The notes: generated by a model from the letters alone, not told the origin. Shown: positions 52,509 to 62,306, numbered from the stretch's first letter. The stretch: DNA of 64,000 bases from JBHJGO01 sp050331715 (GCA_050331715.1 JBHJGO010000046.1:1-64000), one strand, 5' to 3'. A program made the numbers and translations.

Positions 52509-52841
52509 ATGCAAAGCACTCGTCTTAATCGCTTAGTCGATGTCACAGGCAACCGCCTGGAACAGTGGTTCCGTAACCCCTGGCGTCGGCTCTCAGTTGT
52601 CTCAATCAGCTTGCTATTTGGAACGTTTCTTGGAGTGGCGATTGCGTCCATCGCTGGACAGGAGGCCAATTGGGATATTGCAGTGGCAGCATTGCTGGCA
52701 ATTCTAACTGAAGGGGTCAGTTGGCTAGCATACCGCCGTAAGCCTCGAAATCAACAACCTCTATGGCTAGAGATATTGAATGCCCTCAAAGTTGGTGTCC
52801 TTTATAGTCTATATCTGTTAGCATTTATACTAGGTTCGTAG
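52509..52841 (+). CDS. Ycf20-like DUF565 protein
   Basis: The 110-residue protein has TRLNRLVDVTGNRLEQWFRN at the start, two hydrophobic segments (VVSISLLFGTFLGVAIASI and VAVAALLAILTEGVSWLAY-like), then WLEILNALKVGVLYSLYLLA. This is the Ycf20/DUF565 pattern known from cyanobacteria and red/green plastids, with a suggested role in thylakoid membranes (energy dissipation in Chlamydomonas). Its ATG follows 93 bp after the divergent start of the anchored protein gene. The function in cyanobacteria is not settled. Confidence 0.82.
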   Translation: MQSTRLNRLVDVTGNRLEQWFRNPWRRLSVVSISLLFGTFLGVAIASIAGQEANWDIAVAALLAILTEGVSWLAYRRKPRNQQPLWLEILNALKVGVLYSLYLLAFILGS

Positions 52842-52988
52842 TAACAATTCCGCAAAGATTTACATATTTTGTTTGGCATTTTCTCATTGGCCCCCCAGAT
52901 TCAGACGGGAATTGTCTAAAGTGGGTTCTAACAGCGGCAGAATTTCTTGACTCGATTTCTTGATTAAATCTCCTGATTTCAGGGCAAT

Positions 52989-54029
52989 ATGCTGGACATC
53001 CTTCAGGATTGGGCGAGCGGATCTGAACCCAAACCCCATCAATTGGAGCACCTTACAAACCTGGCGCTAGCCGATTCCAGTCGAATGAAAGCCTTCGACC
53101 TTGATCCAGCTCACGCCTCAACGTATATTCACCAACAATCAAACCTGTTTTGTTCCGTCTGTCGGGCAGACATTCAGTTGCCTCAACTTCCGGGTTGGGA
53201 AAGGTTGCTCTGGCAATTGTGGTTACCCCTGACAACCCAGTTAATCGATCTCTATCGTCTTCTGGGTCGCCCCTTAATTCAGGGAATTTTGGGAGGTCAA
53301 GGCACTGGAAAAACAACCCTTTCCCAGGCGTTATCCAGTTTGCTGAGCTTTCAAGGATATCGAGCTGTCAGCCTGTCAATCGACGATCTCTACAAAAGCT
53401 ACAAGGAGCGGGAATACCTGCGCCAGATTGATCCGCGTCTAGTCTGGCGTGGCCCCCCCGGAACCCATGACATTGAGACCGGGCTTCAGGTTCTACAACA
53501 GTTGAAACAGGCTCAATCCGGAGACTTGATAGCAATCCCACGATTTGACAAGTCCCTCTGGCAAGGAGCAGGGGATCGGGTTGAGCCAGAAATAGTCAGC
53601 CCTGGGGATATTGTTCTGTTTGAGGGATGGTTTGTGGGGTGTCGTCCGATTGATTCAATTAAATTTGAGGCTGCACCTGCGCCAATTGTCACCGAAGCCG
53701 ACCAACGGTTTGCCTATGATATGAATTCAGCACTCCAAGCGTATCTGCCGCTCTGGGAAATGCTGGATCAATTGATAGTTCTAAACCCAGTAGATTACCG
53801 ACTGTCCAAACAATGGCGAAAACAGGCGGAACAGGAAATGATCCGCCAAGGAAAGTTAGGCATGACAGACCTGGAAATTGAGCAATTCGTGGACTATTTC
53901 TGGAAAGCACTCCATCCAGAGCTATTTATTCTGCCCCTGACACAGAACACTCAAATAACCAATCTAGTTATCGAAATCAACGCAGATCACTCCATCAGCA
54001 AAATCTACCGACCCAATCTCAATCAATAG
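52989..54029 (+). CDS. D-glycerate 3-kinase (plant/cyanobacterial GLYK type)
   Basis: GLYK phosphorylates glycerate to 3-phosphoglycerate, the last step of photorespiration. The 346-residue protein has the P-loop GGQGTGKT at 102-109, SLSIDDLYKSYKERE, LVWRGPPGTHDIETG and IPRFDKSLWQGAGDR, and FEGWFVGCRP. These are the hallmarks of the GLYK family within the P-loop kinases, unlike the bacterial GarK or GlxK forms. The N-terminal ~95 residues are helical. The ATG is 147 bp after the Ycf20-like gene, on the same strand. Confidence 0.93.
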   Translation: MLDILQDWASGSEPKPHQLEHLTNLALADSSRMKAFDLDPAHASTYIHQQSNLFCSVCRADIQLPQLPGWERLLWQLWLPLTTQLIDLYRLLGRPLIQGILGGQGTGKTTLSQALSSLLSFQGYRAVSLSIDDLYKSYKEREYLRQIDPRLVWRGPPGTHDIETGLQVLQQLKQAQSGDLIAIPRFDKSLWQGAGDRVEPEIVSPGDIVLFEGWFVGCRPIDSIKFEAAPAPIVTEADQRFAYDMNSALQAYLPLWEMLDQLIVLNPVDYRLSKQWRKQAEQEMIRQGKLGMTDLEIEQFVDYFWKALHPELFILPLTQNTQITNLVIEINADHSISKIYRPNLNQ

Positions 54030-54248
54030 CCAACGACAAATGACAAATAACTTCCTTAACCAAAACTTAACCTCCTTTTTCCCAAACTTTACCTTCAGGA
54101 AATTTAGTTTAATACTCTATTAAATTGGTGATAGCGTCTTTACTAAAGTGATAAAGTGCTCCTAGCATTGAGCGATGCCGTGTAGTTCGGACTGCCGCAA
54201 ATTGCTGAGAATTCTTTGCCACTCCAACAAATTTATTTTTTAAAGACT

Positions 54249-56414
54249 ATGACAGAAGCAGAAATGACCAGGTCAATGTATTCTGGCGAACATACCTCTA
54301 TTAGTCCTGAGCACCTGTTTAATCGAGAGCTAAGCTGGCTAGAGTTCAATCGTCGTGTTTTGGCCGAAGCGTTTGATTCCCGAACTCCCCTACTAGAACG
54401 CTTAAAGTTTTTGGGTATTTTCAGCTCGAACCTGGATGAGTTTTTCATGGTTCGAGTTGCAGCGCTGAAGCGCCAGGTGGATAGAGGTTTTGCGGAACTC
54501 ACCCATGATGGTCGTACCCCCCAGAAACAACTGGATGAGATCCACGAGCGGTTGCTGCCCATGGTGACTGAGCAACATCAGTTCTTCGAAAACACCATCA
54601 GACCGATGATGAAGTCCCATGGAATTCATCTGGTCAACTACATCGATTTGAACGATGAGCAACGCGGTCATCTGCAACGATACTATGATGAGAAGGTTTT
54701 CCCTATCCTGACACCGCTAGCAATTGATACAAGCCATCCATTTCCGTTGCTATCCAACCTCAGTTTGAACCTGATGATTGTTCTCAGAAATGCGGATACC
54801 CAAGAGAAGCGCATTGCTAGACTGAAGGTTCCTGGTACTCTCCCTCGGTTTGTTGAACTGCCTGAACATCTGATCCATCCGGAAAACGGTCAGTCTGTGG
54901 TTTGGATGGGTGTTCCTCTGGAGCAGGTTGTGGCTCACAATCTGGAATCTCTTTTCCCTGGTATGGACATCCAGGAGTATCATCCCTTCAGAATCACTCG
55001 TGATGCAGATGTCTCAATCCAAGAGGAAGAGGGTGATGATCTGATGATCATGATGGAGCAAGAGCTTCGTAAACGTCGGGTTGGCGGTTCAGTGGTTCGG
55101 ATTGAGATCAATCCTGGAATGCCCGAATCTACCCGAAAACAGTTATTCCAAGAGCTTGATATCAGACCAGAGGATATCTACCTGATTGAAGGGTTGCTGA
55201 ACCTCAAGGATCTAATGTCCTTCCTCGGATTGCCTTTACCCCATTTGAAAGACAAGCCCTGGACACCACTGCCACCCAGATGGTTACAAGAGGGCATTCA
55301 GGTCATCGAGTCTCCGACAGGAGAAATCCAGAAGGACATGTTTTCGATTATTCGTGAGCGTGATGTCCTGGTACATTATCCCTACCAGTCCTTTGCAACG
55401 ACAGCGCAGGTTTTTCTTGAGCAGGCGGCTCGCGATCCTGACGTTCTAGGAATTAAGATGACGCTTTACCGGACATCTAGTGATTCCCCAATTCTGCGTT
55501 CTCTGATTACAGCGGCGGAGAATGAGAAGCAGGTTGCGGTATTGGTCGAACTGAAAGCTCGATTTGACGAAGAGAACAATATTCAGTGGGCTCGTAAGCT
55601 TGAGAGCAACAGCATTCATGTTGTCTACGGGGTTGCTGGTCTGAAAACCCACACCAAGACCATTATGGTTGTTCGTCAAGAAGAGGATGGAATCCGTCGG
55701 TACGTCTACATCGGAACCGGAAACTTTAACCCTAAGACGGCAAAGCTCTATGTCGATATGGGATTTATGAGTTGTCGGCGGGAACTAGGTGAGGATTTGA
55801 CCGATCTGTTCAATTTCCTCACTGGCTATTCTCGCCAGCAATCCTATCGCAAGCTGTTGATCGCTCCGGTGAATATGCGCGATCGCTTCCTAGGTATGAT
55901 CCGGCGGGAAATTGACCACGCCCACAATGGCCGAGGTGGACGAATCGTTGCAAAGATGAATTCTCTGGTGGATACAAAGATGATTGCAGCTTTGTATGAA
56001 GCCTCTCAAGCAGGCGTTACGATTGATTTGATTGTGCGAGGGATCTGTTGCTTGCGTCCCGGAGTCCCAGGCGTCAGCGATAATATCAAGGTCATCAGTG
56101 TTGTTGGCCGCTTCCTAGAGCATTCCCGTATCTTTTACTTCCTCAATGGTGGGGCAGAGGAGGTTTACATTGGCTCCGCCGATTGGATGCATCGGAACCT
56201 GGATCGTCGAGTCGAAGCAGTTGTACCGATTGAAGACCCTGAACTGATTAAGGATGTGCAGGAAGTTCTGGGTGTTCTGCTCTCAGACAACCGTCAAGCC
56301 TGGGATTTACAACCTGATGGCCAATATATTCAGCGTCATCCGTCTGAAAATTCCTCGGAACTCGGTTCCCACAGTATCTTCATGCAGAATGCGGCTAAAG
56401 AGTTAAAGGGCTAA
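54249..56414 (+). CDS. ppk1: Polyphosphate kinase 1
   Basis: PPK1 makes polyphosphate from ATP. The frame is open from TTG 54216, but ATG 54249 gives 721 residues. LFNRELSWLEFNRRVLAEA is the N-terminal helical domain; LKARFDEENNIQWARKLE and GLKTHTKTIMVVRQ carry the autophosphorylated H468; VYIGTGNFN and RFLEHSRIFYFLN with the second His and YIGSADWMHRNLDRR are all present. Its length and domains are normal. It is followed by a strong palindrome (56461-56481) before the convergent NDH-2-like gene. Confidence 0.97.
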   Translation: MTEAEMTRSMYSGEHTSISPEHLFNRELSWLEFNRRVLAEAFDSRTPLLERLKFLGIFSSNLDEFFMVRVAALKRQVDRGFAELTHDGRTPQKQLDEIHERLLPMVTEQHQFFENTIRPMMKSHGIHLVNYIDLNDEQRGHLQRYYDEKVFPILTPLAIDTSHPFPLLSNLSLNLMIVLRNADTQEKRIARLKVPGTLPRFVELPEHLIHPENGQSVVWMGVPLEQVVAHNLESLFPGMDIQEYHPFRITRDADVSIQEEEGDDLMIMMEQELRKRRVGGSVVRIEINPGMPESTRKQLFQELDIRPEDIYLIEGLLNLKDLMSFLGLPLPHLKDKPWTPLPPRWLQEGIQVIESPTGEIQKDMFSIIRERDVLVHYPYQSFATTAQVFLEQAARDPDVLGIKMTLYRTSSDSPILRSLITAAENEKQVAVLVELKARFDEENNIQWARKLESNSIHVVYGVAGLKTHTKTIMVVRQEEDGIRRYVYIGTGNFNPKTAKLYVDMGFMSCRRELGEDLTDLFNFLTGYSRQQSYRKLLIAPVNMRDRFLGMIRREIDHAHNGRGGRIVAKMNSLVDTKMIAALYEASQAGVTIDLIVRGICCLRPGVPGVSDNIKVISVVGRFLEHSRIFYFLNGGAEEVYIGSADWMHRNLDRRVEAVVPIEDPELIKDVQEVLGVLLSDNRQAWDLQPDGQYIQRHPSENSSELGSHSIFMQNAAKELKG

Positions 56415-56460
56415 TTTGTTGCGGTTGTTCCGTTAGTTTCTGTTAAATCTGTCAACCCTT

Positions 56461-56481
56461 GGGGCGAGGTCACCTCGCCCC
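56461..56481. terminator. Perfect palindrome between convergent genes
   Basis: GGGGCGAGGTCACCTCGCCCC is a 21-nt sequence in which ten bases on each side are complementary. It lies 46 bp after the ppk1 stop and 38 bp after the minus-strand oxidoreductase stop, and is followed by TTCTGTAGTTTTC. A bidirectional terminator is the simplest view. A relative with a 5-nt loop is at 61820-61840, so it may also be a dispersed repeat. Confidence 0.6.
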
Positions 56482-56519
56482 TTCTGTAGTTTTCACTGCT
56501 AGTCGTTGCCGACTAGTTG

Positions 56520-57716
56520 TCACCGCTGAGTCATTAACTCCTGCAACGGTCGAGTCATCCAATTAAAAGCTACTTTAACCTGATGCTCCAAAGTGGGTAA
56601 GCGATAGAGATAGACCAACCGGCGAGCTAGATGGGCCAACTGACCCTCCAGCTTCACACCTAGCCCTGTTAGAGTGGCATTGTCAACTCCCAGGGTCATC
56701 ATCTCACCCAGACTTTGATAGCGGAAGGGCAGCAATGGCCGATGGGTTATCGAGGCCCAGATATTCCACCCCACATAATCTGCCTGCTGTAGGGCAGCCT
56801 GAGCCGTATTGGGAACCTGTTGCCCCTGGACATCCTTACAGCTTGCCGCATCGCCAAGGGCAAAAATTTCTGGATGTTCTAAGACCTGAAGAGTCGGGGA
56901 AGTGAGCAATTGATCCCGTTCATTCTTCGGCATAGATAGGGAATTAATCACGTCTGCCACGCGAGTTCCCACTGTACACAGAACAACATCAACTGGAATT
57001 TCATCTACCTGACCTCGATACTCCAGGGTGAGGGTTTCTGGTGTAATCGATTGGACGCTTGTCTCCAAATCTAACCAAATCTGCCGCTCCTGTAGAGCCT
57101 TCTGTGCTGCGTCTCGGTTAAACTCCGGCGATCCCCGTAGAATGCCGTCACTCCGCTCAATCACTCGCAAACGGCCTCGCGCCTGCAAGCGATCCGCCAA
57201 CTTGCAAGCTAGTTCAACCCCGCTGTAACCTGCACCTACAACTGCAACTCGAATCTTATCCGCTTGACTTGCTTCTAAAATTCTCAGTCGTTCCTCAAGT
57301 CGATGTGCATCCTCAATGGTTCGGAAGGGAATCGCATATTCGGCTGCACCGGGCACAATTTCCAACGGTGTCTCGCCTCCCATAGCGAGCACCAGATAGT
57401 CGTAGGATAGCTCAGTGTTATCGGTCAGGTGCACCTGTCGAGCGTCAGAATTGATCTGTTTAACGGTGCCCTGATGGAACCGAATGTTGGTTTCTTGTAG
57501 CAGTTGCTCAAAGCTGGGGGCAATTTCCCAATCCTGCAACTCTCCTGTGATCAGTTCATACAACAGGGGAGAAAATAGGAAGCGATCGCGCTGATCGACG
57601 AGGACAATTTCTGGCTGCTCTGGTTGCTGCCAGGGAAGACGGCTGAGGCGTAGGGCAGTGTAGAGTCCACCAAAGCCGCCACCTAGGATGCAAATACGAT
57701 TCGGTTGTTCAGTCAT
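56520..57716 (-). CDS. Type II NADH dehydrogenase-like FAD oxidoreductase
   Basis: The 398-residue flavoprotein has the FAD motif ICILGGGFGGLYTALRLS (8-25), FLFSPLLYELITGELQDWEI, a second Rossmann motif VAVVGAGYSGVELACKLA for NAD(P)H, and ALGDAASCKDVQGQQVPNTA near the C-terminus. This is the NDH-2 family, moving electrons from NAD(P)H to quinone at the membrane surface. The C-terminal amphipathic part (LARRLVYLYRLPTLEHQVKV) suits peripheral membrane binding. Which substrate it uses cannot be fixed by sequence. It is convergent with ppk1. Confidence 0.9.
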   Translation of the reverse strand: MTEQPNRICILGGGFGGLYTALRLSRLPWQQPEQPEIVLVDQRDRFLFSPLLYELITGELQDWEIAPSFEQLLQETNIRFHQGTVKQINSDARQVHLTDNTELSYDYLVLAMGGETPLEIVPGAAEYAIPFRTIEDAHRLEERLRILEASQADKIRVAVVGAGYSGVELACKLADRLQARGRLRVIERSDGILRGSPEFNRDAAQKALQERQIWLDLETSVQSITPETLTLEYRGQVDEIPVDVVLCTVGTRVADVINSLSMPKNERDQLLTSPTLQVLEHPEIFALGDAASCKDVQGQQVPNTAQAALQQADYVGWNIWASITHRPLLPFRYQSLGEMMTLGVDNATLTGLGVKLEGQLAHLARRLVYLYRLPTLEHQVKVAFNWMTRPLQELMTQR

Positions 57717-57857
57717 GGTTACAAAGGGGAAAGAAGATTACCCGTAAATGGAACAAATCAGCGACAGTGAAAAAATGACTGCTCACACAACACCTAATAG
57801 GATAGCAACTGTCCTATTCAATTTGCTTCAATTTGCTTTCGGTGGAATTTAGATCAT

Positions 57858-59363
57858 TCAGTTCTGAAAAAAATCCACTAACCATTGCTTGACATGATAG
57901 GTGGCGCGGCAGTCATCTTCGTTATAGCGGACAATCGTATCAAGTAACGTTCGGTCACCGGTCTTGAGCCATTGTTGATACCAATACACGCACTGGGCTC
58001 CGTTGGCGTTGGGGTCGTGCCAGCGAAACCCCATCCACTGGGCAATCGGTTTCAAAGCATAGCTTTCAACGGGTAATGTCACACTAGAAACCACCTTCTG
58101 ATGAATATCAACAAGACGTCGCAATAGCGGTTGCCACAGGTAGGAGGGGGTATTGTAGCGCCTGGCTAACCGTTGGATTGTTTTGAATTCATACTCGCAA
58201 AAATGGTAGATGGGGGCAACCGGATATCGCCAAACCAACTCCAAAAAAGCTTGCCAGGTATTAGCTTCATCCTCTGGATTCTCTGCTAGACAGGCATGAA
58301 ACACCTGGGTTTGGGTGCGATGATCAACCACTAACACCCCATGCAAATAATCCAGATTCAATTCCGGCTGCGCTTCAATATCAAAATAGAGTTCAACTGG
58401 AGCAGAACCAATCCAACGGGATGAGGAGATCGCTGCGGCAGAGTTGCCATTGATAACGCTGGAATGGAGCCTGATAGCACGATCTTGCCAGGTCGCCTGG
58501 GCCTGTTGGATCACCTGAGCTGCAGTACTATCAGAAAACTCTGGATAGGTTTCTAATGCCGCTGGCGTTGTTTGGGCCAGTGCTTCAACTGTGAGCAGAT
58601 TCAACGTTTGCAAACGACCATAACGGTTGGGTGTAACCCCAGGCAACAGGGACAAGTGCTGTTGGTGACTGGCCGCCTGATGACAACTCTGATGCCACTG
58701 ACACAAACTGCATTTCTGTCGGGCAATAAACACCTCCGGTTCCTGTTGTTGCTGCAACATTTGAATCTGCTCCATCAAAATCTCCTGCATTTGAGGTAGA
58801 CGTTGATTGAGATTCACATTGTATAACCCTTTTTCCCGTAATATCAGTTGAGCCGTTTTCGGAAAAACGCCTTGCACAACTGCCAGAATTTCTGCATGAA
58901 ACGCGGCAACAATTTGATAATCCAGTTTCGGTCGCTTGCCTAAACGAATATCGAGCGGAACATAGCTCCAATTCCCAAAAATAGAATAACCAGGTTGTTT
59001 TACCAATAGATCAGGACGGCTAACAACTGTGATTTCAGTGCTATTCGGTAGCCATTGGAGGGGATAGAGTTGATCCGCTATCACCGCCAGTACCCCTTTA
59101 GCGATTTGCTCAACTCCTGTTTGCATCAACTCCAGGGTCGTCTGGACTCCTGCGACTTCTTCCGTTTCTGCTAATGAATTCGTGGCAGGTTTTTCATAGA
59201 CATGATCAGCAAGAACACTCCGTTGAAAATCAGCGCTATCCTGCTTGAGTTTGATCAAGAAATCGCTAGGAGGTTGTTTCTGATCCGGATCTCCAAAGAC
59301 ATCTAGAAAAACGCGGCGAGGGCATCGCTGATAGAAAAGGAGCTGCTGATCAGTGACTATCAT
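57858..59363 (-). CDS. TM0106-family RecB-like nuclease
   Basis: The 501-residue protein matches the TIGR03491 layout. The N-terminal RecB/Cas4-like domain (1-240) begins LLFYQRCPRRVFLDVFGD with C14, has the PD-(D/E)xK elements RPDLLV and VPLDIRLGK, and ends with CSLCQWHQSC. C14 plus that CxxC-x5-C set is the Fe-S-cluster pattern of Cas4/AddB. A helix-hairpin-helix-like part (LLTVEALAQTTPAALETYPE) follows, then a C-terminal RNase H-like/DEDD domain with YFDIEAQPE, FCEYEFKTIQRLARRY and RYNEDDCRATY. It is not next to CRISPR or recBCD. Its role in DNA repair or defence is unproven. Confidence 0.9.
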   Translation of the reverse strand: MIVTDQQLLFYQRCPRRVFLDVFGDPDQKQPPSDFLIKLKQDSADFQRSVLADHVYEKPATNSLAETEEVAGVQTTLELMQTGVEQIAKGVLAVIADQLYPLQWLPNSTEITVVSRPDLLVKQPGYSIFGNWSYVPLDIRLGKRPKLDYQIVAAFHAEILAVVQGVFPKTAQLILREKGLYNVNLNQRLPQMQEILMEQIQMLQQQQEPEVFIARQKCSLCQWHQSCHQAASHQQHLSLLPGVTPNRYGRLQTLNLLTVEALAQTTPAALETYPEFSDSTAAQVIQQAQATWQDRAIRLHSSVINGNSAAAISSSRWIGSAPVELYFDIEAQPELNLDYLHGVLVVDHRTQTQVFHACLAENPEDEANTWQAFLELVWRYPVAPIYHFCEYEFKTIQRLARRYNTPSYLWQPLLRRLVDIHQKVVSSVTLPVESYALKPIAQWMGFRWHDPNANGAQCVYWYQQWLKTGDRTLLDTIVRYNEDDCRATYHVKQWLVDFFQN

Positions 59364-59454
59364 GAACGACTAAAGTACATCTGTCTAATTGTTTCGGATT
59401 ATTGGGTAGCCTTTCCAGGTCTATTGAGGTACGGATTTGGGAGGTTGATTCTGA

Positions 59455-61551
59455 TTATTTCCTGAATTCTAACTCCCAAACTAAAATACTGCTATTTGGA
59501 TCACTGCTGACTAAATGTTCACCATCTGGGGTGAACATCACAGGAGCAGACCCTGAAAGGACTGCCAGAGCAGTTCCCAGAGGTTGATGAGCATCTAAAC
59601 TCCAGAGCCGAATGGTGCCATCTGAACTGCCACTGGCCAACAGCTTACCATCCGGACTCATTGCAACAGAGTGAACCGCTGCGGTATGGCCAATGCAGAT
59701 TTTAAGCAGTTCCTCCGTATGCAGGTTCCATAACCGAACCGTACAATCACGACTCCCACTGACAATCATCGATTGATCCGGTGTGAAGGCCAGACAGGTC
59801 ACACTATTGGTATGCCCGGTCAAAGTTTTCAGACTGTGCCACTGACCGAAGCGCCAGATTTTAATCAATCCATCGGCCCCGCCGCTGGCAAATAGGCTAG
59901 TTTGCGGCGTTGAATTTCTCCGACGAATGGGAGAAGAGTCGATCTCCATCGGTATGTGGGGAAAGGTGACGCAAAGCACCGTATCTGAATGTTCAGCTAG
60001 CCGACAGAGCAACTCTCCATTGCGCTGGTTCCAGAGTTTGATCGTATGGTCGGCACTGCCACTGGCAATTAATTTTCCGTCTGGACTGTAGGCCACAGAA
60101 TAAATTGCACCGCAGCGATGACTGTAGGGGGAACCCGTATGGCTGAAAAACCGATCCACCATCTGGCGAGAGTTGAGATTCCAGGCCAGAATGGTTCGAT
60201 CCAGACTGCCACTGACCAAGCGCTGACCATTGGGGCTCATGGTAATTGACTTAATGCTGCGACAATGGCCCAGAAATCGATGCAATAGTTGTCCCGTTTT
60301 CAGATTCCAGAGGCGAATCGTGCTGTCGGCACTGCCACTGGCGAGAATATAACCCTTCGGGCCAATCTCAATGGCTTCAACCGTCGCGCCATGACCGGAA
60401 AAAATCCTGGCAACTCGACCGACGATGGTGGATCGGAACTGGGTTGAGGGTTGAGTAAAAGGTTGAGCATCTGTCAAGTGAAGCTGGATGGATGGATGCA
60501 GCATCGGAGCAATACCCAACCCTGCTAACTGTTTCAGCGGTTCACTCACCGTCGCATAGAATTCCGCCTGTTGATTTCGATAGGCTTCTACCTGTACCGC
60601 CGCGATAATTTTCAGGGGTGAGGGGGGCTCGACCTTGGAGGGGGTAGAAAGATTCTGTAGATCGTGAATGACGGCAGAGGCAGACTGGTACCGATCCTGA
60701 GCCACATCCTGAACCAACTCGCTCAGGATACGGTGGAGATGCTGGCTAATGGTCTTGCCCTGTCGCCGTAGATGAGACTCCCAAATTAATTCGCCACTGT
60801 AGGCATCAAATAAATCGTTGGGGGCAACCTGAGTCAGCAGGTGCAAGCAGGTCATGCCCAAACTGTACAAATCACTGGAAGGATAGGCTTTTCCAGCCCG
60901 AATTTGCTCCAAAGGGGCATAGCCAATCGTGCCAATCAGGGTTCCCGTTTTAGGGTGAAATAAATCCTCGCTGTATTTTGCACCGCCGAAATCAACCAGC
61001 ACCAATTTTTGATCGGATTTTCGTCGGATAATATTTTCTGGCTTGATATCCCGATGAATCACCTGATGCTGGTGAATAAAGTCCAGAACAGGCAATAAAT
61101 CAGACAGCAGTGCAATAATTTTTGCTTCACTAAATGGGCCGATTGTATCCAACTCTTGTAGTAGGGTCAGACCTTCAATGAATTGCTGAGCCAGATACAG
61201 ACAACCATCCGCTTCAAACGTATCCAACAGGGTCGGAATTTGGTCGTGGCTACCCAACTCCCGTAATCGTAAAGCTTCCTGGGTAAACAGCTCCGTAGCC
61301 TTCTGTCGAGTAATTGGGGATTGGGATTGGGGAAAGAATTGCTTGAGAACACATGGGGTCTTCAACTTTCCCTGGGCATGATCCATCGCTAGAAAGGTGC
61401 GACCCATGCCCCCACCCCCAATTGGCAGGATTGCGGAAAAACGGCCCTGGAGTAGTAACTTGGAACCACAGGTGCTACAGCGTGAGGCGGTTTGATGATC
61501 TTCAGGAGAATTCTGAGGACAGGGACATCGGGGATTGAGACAGTAGCTCAT
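59455..61551 (-). CDS. Ser/Thr protein kinase with zinc-ribbon and seven WD40 repeats
   Basis: ATG 61551 gives 698 residues. The N-terminal segment has paired cysteines (C4, C9, C11, C25, C28; YCLNPRCPCPQN and RCSTCG) that look like a zinc ribbon. The kinase domain has GGGGMG (45-50), VLKQFF, HRDIKPENII and VDFGGAKY, all active-type. A linker from ~275 to ~390 leads to seven WD40 blades, whose ends read IRLW, ILAW, IKLW, IKIW, VRLW, IRLW and ILVW, a complete propeller. This zinc-ribbon/kinase/WD40 layout is common in cyanobacteria. The target is unknown. Confidence 0.94.
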   Translation of the reverse strand: MSYCLNPRCPCPQNSPEDHQTASRCSTCGSKLLLQGRFSAILPIGGGGMGRTFLAMDHAQGKLKTPCVLKQFFPQSQSPITRQKATELFTQEALRLRELGSHDQIPTLLDTFEADGCLYLAQQFIEGLTLLQELDTIGPFSEAKIIALLSDLLPVLDFIHQHQVIHRDIKPENIIRRKSDQKLVLVDFGGAKYSEDLFHPKTGTLIGTIGYAPLEQIRAGKAYPSSDLYSLGMTCLHLLTQVAPNDLFDAYSGELIWESHLRRQGKTISQHLHRILSELVQDVAQDRYQSASAVIHDLQNLSTPSKVEPPSPLKIIAAVQVEAYRNQQAEFYATVSEPLKQLAGLGIAPMLHPSIQLHLTDAQPFTQPSTQFRSTIVGRVARIFSGHGATVEAIEIGPKGYILASGSADSTIRLWNLKTGQLLHRFLGHCRSIKSITMSPNGQRLVSGSLDRTILAWNLNSRQMVDRFFSHTGSPYSHRCGAIYSVAYSPDGKLIASGSADHTIKLWNQRNGELLCRLAEHSDTVLCVTFPHIPMEIDSSPIRRRNSTPQTSLFASGGADGLIKIWRFGQWHSLKTLTGHTNSVTCLAFTPDQSMIVSGSRDCTVRLWNLHTEELLKICIGHTAAVHSVAMSPDGKLLASGSSDGTIRLWSLDAHQPLGTALAVLSGSAPVMFTPDGEHLVSSDPNSSILVWELEFRK

Positions 61552-61934
61552 GTTGGCAGGACTCACCCAGAGGCAGAGACACAAACTGTAGCAAGTTCTG
61601 CTGGTGAACTTACATCTCCTTATTATTCTTCTGTCTCCTCTGCTCCAACCAGATTAGAAGAAAGTTTTAAGATTAACCCTAACTTTTGTAAACACTTTTA
61701 TGAACAACTGGTTCCCAACACCTCATTTGTGGTGATATTTGATCTTCGGCGCGGTGATTACCTGGGGAACAGCTTATCCGTCACGTCGGTTCGTACTTGC
61801 AAATTTAGGCATAAATGTAGGGGCGAGACAACCTCGCCCCCAATCAATATCTTGCCCATTCGATTATCACGTTTGAAGAATCGCAATTTGAAGAATCACA
61901 ACGATAAAAGCTGAGCGGATTCTCAGCCCCGGCA
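61552..61934. other. Intergenic region between the rhodanese stop and the WD40-kinase start
   Basis: 383 bp holding the likely promoter of the WD40-kinase gene on the minus strand. Open frames in this stretch run through the kinase start or contain repeat-like composition. At 61820-61840 the sequence GGGGCGAGACAACCTCGCCCC forms an 8-bp stem with a 5-nt loop, a sibling of the palindrome at 56461-56481; it lies past the rhodanese stop, as a terminator would. Confidence 0.5.
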
Positions 61935-62306
61935 CTAGACGATGGCACTAATGGCTTCCACTGGATAACCAACTGCTTTCCAAGCTTCTACGCCACCTGT
62001 TAGCTCTGCAACTTTTGTGTATCCAATTTCCCGGAGCTTGTTAGCTGCAACATGAGCCTGCTCATCGGTTTCAGCATAGAGGTAGATATCACGATCTTTC
62101 TCCAGATTTAGAGGAGCACGATCCGTTAGGGTCTCTACAGGGATAGAAATTGCGCCCTGGATGTGACAAGCATTGAATGCTGCTAGATCCCGTGCATCAA
62201 TAATTGTTAGTGCAGGCTCACCCCAATCCAGACGAGTCTTGAGGTCAAAAGCACGAGACTTTTCCTGCATGGGTTCGGGGTTTGGAATCAGGTTAAAGAT
62301 TGCCAT
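61935..62306 (-). CDS. Rhodanese-like domain protein lacking the active-site cysteine
   Basis: The 123-residue single-domain protein has LTIIDARDLAAFNACHIQGA and ISIPVETLTD, the standard rhodanese start, and KLREIGYTKVAELTGGVEAW at the end. The active-site loop, however, reads IYLYAETDEQAH (~74-85): the catalytic Cys, normally just after the (V/I)Y(V/L)Y strand, is replaced by Ala/Glu. C47 sits elsewhere and is not equivalent. It is therefore unlikely to transfer sulfur and may be a binding or sensory module. It is divergent from the DegT gene by 261 bp. Confidence 0.88.
   Translation of the reverse strand: MAIFNLIPNPEPMQEKSRAFDLKTRLDWGEPALTIIDARDLAAFNACHIQGAISIPVETLTDRAPLNLEKDRDIYLYAETDEQAHVAANKLREIGYTKVAELTGGVEAWKAVGYPVEAISAIV

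Noticed and set aside
61492..61914. 140-codon plus-strand frame
   Set aside because: It begins antisense to the WD40-kinase gene and runs through the palindrome at 61820; there is no family match.
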